64,000 bases of DNA. Source: an uncultured Lachnospiraceae bacterium (GTDB taxonomy: Bacteria; Bacillota; Clostridia; Lachnospirales; Lachnospiraceae). The position numbers were made by a program, and so were the translations under genes. Below are positions 60,974-64,000 of this stretch, one piece after another. Location of the stretch: assembly GCA_934317005.1 (NCBI GenBank), contig CAKREB010000013.1:31972-95971 (forward strand). The letters are read 5' to 3'. Within the stretch, counting starts at the first letter, position 1. Each line of letters opens with the position of its first letter. Under the pieces are notes generated by a model, which was given only the letters and a program-made list of their open reading frames with translations, was not told the origin of the DNA and searched no databases.

Positions 60974-60989
60974 ATATTCTATAGAATAT
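60974..60989. promoter_or_regulatory. Perfect 16-bp palindrome in the hcp upstream region
   Basis: ATATTCTATAGAATAT is fully symmetric and lies 68 bases upstream of hcp, between the divergent genes. It is an operator candidate; I cannot assign the regulator. Confidence 0.45.
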
Positions 60990-61030
60990 GACTTAGTATG
61001 CGTAAAGGAAAATTTTGTTATACATCTGCG

Positions 61031-61059
61031 TTTTGTTTTTTTAGCTTTTGTGCTAAGAT
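61031..61059 (+). promoter_or_regulatory. Promoter of the tandem HD-GYP gene
   Basis: An extended -10 TGCTAAGAT (61051-61059) has a weak TTTTGT 17 bases upstream at 61031-61036. Confidence 0.4.
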
Positions 61060-61179
61060 AGATAAGGAAACTAACGACATTTTGAGTTGAATCGTTACAA
61101 GAGAGTGTCGGAAAAGATTATTTGTTTGAAATGTAAGATGACGAAGAACATAAGATTATATAGGAAAAGAGGAAGAAAT

Positions 61180-62373
61180 ATGCAGTTAGACTTTAATGGA
61201 TTGCTCTATGCGGTATCCTATGCGCTTGATTGTGTAGAGGGAGAATTGGTTGGAGCGCAGACAGGACATGGGAAATGGGTGGCATATATTAGCGTATTGC
61301 TTGGAAAAAAGCTACAGTATACACAGGATGAACTGCTTGATCTGGCAGCCTGTGCAGCACTGCATGATAATGCGCTGACATTATATATCGCAGAGGAAAG
61401 AAAAAAGAATGAGAAGATAGGTTCCAATGTAGGCATGCATTGCATATTGGGGCAGGAGAATATAAAGGAATTTCCTTTTCGTACAGATGTATCGGATGTA
61501 ATCTTATATCATCATGAAAATATCGATGGTTCCGGCCCGTTTGGCAAAAAGGAAGAAGAAATTCCGATGATGTCGCAGATCATTCATCTGGCAGACACCT
61601 TAGACATTAATTGCAGATTTCAAGAGATTTCGGTCGAAAATCATCAAAAGATCATGACATTTTTGGAAAAAAGACGTGGAAGCTGGTACAGTGATAAGCT
61701 GGTAGAAGCGTTTAAGCAGACGATACCTGTAGAACGTTATCTGGAATTAGCTGATTATAAGATAGAAGATTTGTTAAAGAAATCAGTACCCGGTGGGCAA
61801 AGAGAATATTCTTTTGAACAGGTAGAAAAGATCATGCACATTTTTTCGAAAATCATAGACTATAAATCAATGTTTACCAGACTGCATTCGGAACAGCTTG
61901 CACAAAAGCTGGTAAAGATGGCAGAATACTATGGATATTCAAAGGAAAAGACAGAACGGCTGTATGTAGCAGGTATTTTACATGATATTGGAAAGATGGC
62001 GGTTGGAAATGATATTTTAGAAAAGCCGGCGAAGTTAAATGAAGAAGAATTTGTGCAGATGAAGAATCATGCGTGGTATACATATGTGATCCTGTCGCAG
62101 ATAGAGGGTTTTGAAGATATTACACAGTGGGCGAGCAGGCATCATGAGAAGTTAAACGGAAAAGGATATCCTTTTGGTCTGACTGCAGAGCAGTTAAGCA
62201 AAGAGGATCGTTTGATCGGTTGCATTGATATTTATCAGGCTTTGAGCGAAGACCGTCCCTATAAAAATGGAATGTCACATGATACGTGTATGTCTATCAT
62301 GCGCAATATGGTTAGAGAAGGATATATTGATGCAGACATTACAGAGGATGTTGCAAAAGTAATGCAATCATAG
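61180..62373 (+). CDS. Tandem HD-GYP-like phosphohydrolase
   Basis: 397 residues from ATG 61180 behind AAGAGGAAG. The protein carries two HD-type domains in series. The first (about 20-150) has His62-Asp63, MHCILGQENI, HHENIDGSGPFG (His111, His112) and HLADTLD. The second (about 220-390) has LHDIGK (His268, Asp269), KNHAWYTY, HHEKLNGKGYPFG (His321-Glu323) and CIDIYQALSEDRPYK. HD-GYP enzymes usually cleave cyclic di-GMP; here the first domain lacks the Tyr of GYP and the second has Asn for Asp before Gly. There is no membrane or receiver domain. The substrate is unproven. Confidence 0.85.
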   Translation: MQLDFNGLLYAVSYALDCVEGELVGAQTGHGKWVAYISVLLGKKLQYTQDELLDLAACAALHDNALTLYIAEERKKNEKIGSNVGMHCILGQENIKEFPFRTDVSDVILYHHENIDGSGPFGKKEEEIPMMSQIIHLADTLDINCRFQEISVENHQKIMTFLEKRRGSWYSDKLVEAFKQTIPVERYLELADYKIEDLLKKSVPGGQREYSFEQVEKIMHIFSKIIDYKSMFTRLHSEQLAQKLVKMAEYYGYSKEKTERLYVAGILHDIGKMAVGNDILEKPAKLNEEEFVQMKNHAWYTYVILSQIEGFEDITQWASRHHEKLNGKGYPFGLTAEQLSKEDRLIGCIDIYQALSEDRPYKNGMSHDTCMSIMRNMVREGYIDADITEDVAKVMQS

Positions 62374-62394
62374 ACGAAGGAAGAAGGACAAAGG

Positions 62395-63612
62395 ATGAAA
62401 AAGTGGAATCGAAATATATTAAAAGTAATTTTGGTGGTTGAGGCAGCAAGTATGTTATGGTGTCCTTATAGTCAAAAGATGGAAGCGCATGGCAATACAA
62501 CAGTAAAGAAGGAATCTGCTGTTGAGGAAAGAAAGCATTTAGAAAAGAAGAAGCTTGCAGTTGACATGGGAGAAAGCATTTGCCTTGTACCGCAGAATGA
62601 TCAGATCATTTCCGGTGAAAGCAGTCAAAAGGATGTAGCTGCCATATCAAAAAACGGAACAATCCATGCTCTAAAGCATGGGAAAAGCCGTGTGGTGATC
62701 AAAAGCACAGATCATGGTAAAAAATATACAACAGTGTATCAGATAAAAGTGAAAAAGCGGGGGATGGTTTATCCTGCCTTTACCATGATGAAGGGAGAGC
62801 ATCTGGATCTTCAGTTTAGTAAAAAAGGAACAAAAGCCGTCTGGAAGTCAGACAAACCATCCGTGGCAAGGGTAACAAAGAAAGGACGTGTCATAGCGCG
62901 AAAAAAAGGAAATGCACATCTGACCGGAGTGACAAAGGAAGGAAAGGTGTATCGCTGTAACCTGAAAGTGACTCCAAAAATAAAAAGTGTGATCTATCTT
63001 ACATTTGATGATGGTCCAAATCGCTATACAACGCCAAAAGTATTAAATATATTAAAGAAGAATCATGTAAAAGCGACATTTTTTGAACTGAAACCGGCGA
63101 AAAAAGATTTTGACCTGACAAAGCGTGTGGTAGAAGAGGGACACACGCTGGCATTGCATGGCTATCAGCATAAATATGATATTATCTATCGTTCAGAAAA
63201 AATATATCATAATAACTTAGACAAATTACGCAATCTCTTCTTTAAGAAATATGGTGTATGGTGTACCGTCAGCAGATTTCCGGGAGGAAGCTCTAATATG
63301 GTCAGCAGATATAATCCCGGAATCATGACAAAGCTTACAAAGAAGTTAGATGGATGGGGCTATCATTATTTTGACTGGAACGCAGACAGCTGCGATGCAG
63401 GCGGAGCCAGAAACTCAGAGCAGACATATCATAATGTAATCAGTGGTCTGAAAAAGGGAAGGGGGAATGTTGTACTGATGCATGACTTCGCAAACAACGA
63501 CAAGACGGTCAACGCCCTGGACAGGATCATTCAATATGGAAAGAAAAATGGATTTGTGTTCCGTCCGATTACGGCAAGTACGCAGGAGGTACATCACGGA
63601 GTTAATAACTAA
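62395..63612 (+). CDS. Membrane-anchored polysaccharide deacetylase with Ig-like N-terminal domains
   Basis: 405 residues with an N-terminal hydrophobic signal/anchor (about 6-22). Residues about 50-190 hold two Big_2-like beta domains (ISKNGTIHALKHGKSRVVI; SVARVTKKGRVIARKKG). The NodB domain (about 198-395) shows motif 1 TFDDGP (Asp205, Asp206), metal His255 and His259 (HGYQH), SRFPGGSSN, DWNADSCDA and VVLMHDF. It would remove acetyl groups from cell-wall or capsular glycan outside the cell. It follows the HD-GYP gene by 21 bases, so the two may be cotranscribed. Confidence 0.92.
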   Translation: MKKWNRNILKVILVVEAASMLWCPYSQKMEAHGNTTVKKESAVEERKHLEKKKLAVDMGESICLVPQNDQIISGESSQKDVAAISKNGTIHALKHGKSRVVIKSTDHGKKYTTVYQIKVKKRGMVYPAFTMMKGEHLDLQFSKKGTKAVWKSDKPSVARVTKKGRVIARKKGNAHLTGVTKEGKVYRCNLKVTPKIKSVIYLTFDDGPNRYTTPKVLNILKKNHVKATFFELKPAKKDFDLTKRVVEEGHTLALHGYQHKYDIIYRSEKIYHNNLDKLRNLFFKKYGVWCTVSRFPGGSSNMVSRYNPGIMTKLTKKLDGWGYHYFDWNADSCDAGGARNSEQTYHNVISGLKKGRGNVVLMHDFANNDKTVNALDRIIQYGKKNGFVFRPITASTQEVHHGVNN

Positions 63613-63636
63613 TACAAACAAAATAACAAAAAGGTG

Positions 63637-63665
63637 TTGACAAAAGTAAAATGGGATGATAATAT
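63637..63665 (+). promoter_or_regulatory. rRNA-type promoter 1
   Basis: TTGACA, 17 bases, TAATAT. It is followed by TCGCTGTCGCAA. No matching second arm for a hairpin is visible. Confidence 0.7.
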
Positions 63666-63734
63666 AAGTTTCGCTGTCGCAAAAAAAGTAGAAGCATGTC
63701 GGCTGGAAAGTGAGAACGGTTTTGAAAAAAGTTG

Positions 63735-63763
63735 TTGACAAGCGAAACAAAGTGTGTTAAATT
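63735..63763 (+). promoter_or_regulatory. rRNA-type promoter 2 with start-site hairpin
   Basis: TTGACA, 17 bases, TAAATT, followed by ACGCTGTCGCAA. TGTCGC (63773-63778) pairs with GCGACA (63791-63796). Confidence 0.75.
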
Positions 63764-63818
63764 ATAACACGCTGTCGCAAACATATGTGAGCGACAATAA
63801 AACAAAAGAAAAAAGTTG

Positions 63819-63847
63819 TTGACAAGTAGTTAAAAATGTGATAGTAT
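63819..63847 (+). promoter_or_regulatory. rRNA-type promoter 3 with start-site hairpin
   Basis: TTGACA, 17 bases, TAGTAT, followed by ACGCTGTCGCAA. GCTGTC (63855-63860) pairs with GACAGC (63876-63881). Confidence 0.75.
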
Positions 63848-63905
63848 CTAATACGCTGTCGCAAAGATAACAAAAGACAGCAACAAAATAAAAAGAAAAA
63901 AGTTG

Positions 63906-63934
63906 TTGACAAAGACTTGAAAGTGTGTTAAGAT
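63906..63934 (+). promoter_or_regulatory. rRNA-type promoter 4 with start-site hairpin
   Basis: TTGACA, 17 bases, TAAGAT, followed by ACGCTGACGCAA. CTGAC (63943-63947) pairs with GTCAG (63958-63962). The final GACCTTGATAATTAAATAG resembles the leader just before a 16S rRNA gene, which would start past the window edge. Confidence 0.75.
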
Positions 63935-64000
63935 ATTAAACGCTGACGCAATAAAGAGTCAGAGAAAAACAACGGCAGACCTTGATAATTAAATAGTAAA

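Noticed and set aside
63637..63981. Regular repeats at the right edge could be a CRISPR array
   Set aside because: The repeated units are TTGACA-17-TANNNT promoters with a downstream box, not uniform repeats with unique spacers, and no cas genes are present.
1..64000. Insertion sequences, prophage or integrative element
   Set aside because: No transposase, integrase, recombinase, phage structural gene or tRNA attachment site was seen.

Overview
The window is low-to-moderate GC DNA from a Gram-positive anaerobe of the class Clostridia, most likely family Lachnospiraceae. This rests on the S10/spc ribosomal cluster order with a zinc-type S14, paired glgC/glgD, dnaD/dnaI-type primosome genes, SpoVG, hybrid cluster protein, strong AGGAGG ribosome binding sites, and large BspA-like leucine-rich-repeat and Big_2 surface proteins. 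The genus is not determined.

Bases 1-16500 hold cell-envelope genes: the tail of a DUF4179-like protein, mscL with a zinc-ribbon tail, three large secreted proteins (CAP+LRR, Big_2 repeats, and LRR with a papain-like cysteine-peptidase domain), ribosomal protein L25, a membrane protein with a degenerate FHA domain, and a cytosolic parvulin. Bases 16500-28500 hold a frameshifted PotD-like lipoprotein, a YtcJ-type amidohydrolase, a P-type ATPase, an OmpR-type two-component pair, and two adjacent ECF sigma/anti-sigma modules. Bases 28500-37300 hold prs, dnaI- and dnaD-like genes and murC on the minus strand (with a DnaA-box cluster upstream of dnaD), then glgCD and spoVG on the plus strand.

Bases 37300-51300 are the S10/spc ribosomal cluster (rpsJ to rpmD, a 400-base regulatory gap, then rplO-secY-adk-map-infA). 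The alpha operon (rpmJ-rpsM-rpsK-rpsD-rpoA-rplQ) does not follow infA. A complete agr-type quorum-sensing locus is there instead: LytTR regulator, GHKL kinase, an untracked 49-residue AgrD-like peptide whose ring-forming residue appears to be serine, and an AgrB-like processing protease. A MATE exporter, thiM-thiE, a GH27 alpha-galactosidase, hcp, a tandem HD-GYP protein and a polysaccharide deacetylase follow. The window ends in four tandem strong promoters that almost certainly drive an rRNA operon starting just past the edge.

Regulatory RNA is a theme. Three genes (L25, the 1709-residue LRR protein, the PotD-like gene) have a sigma-A-like promoter followed at once by a terminator-like hairpin in the leader. 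adk, rpsJ, rplC, rplO and thiM have structured leaders. A dispersed intergenic motif of about 28 bases recurs next to hairpins. The strongest candidates for something new are the serine-type AgrD with its 21-bp operator repeats, the covarying hairpins at the rRNA start sites, and the dispersed motif-plus-hairpin family. All assignments come from reading the sequence; no database search or folding program was run.
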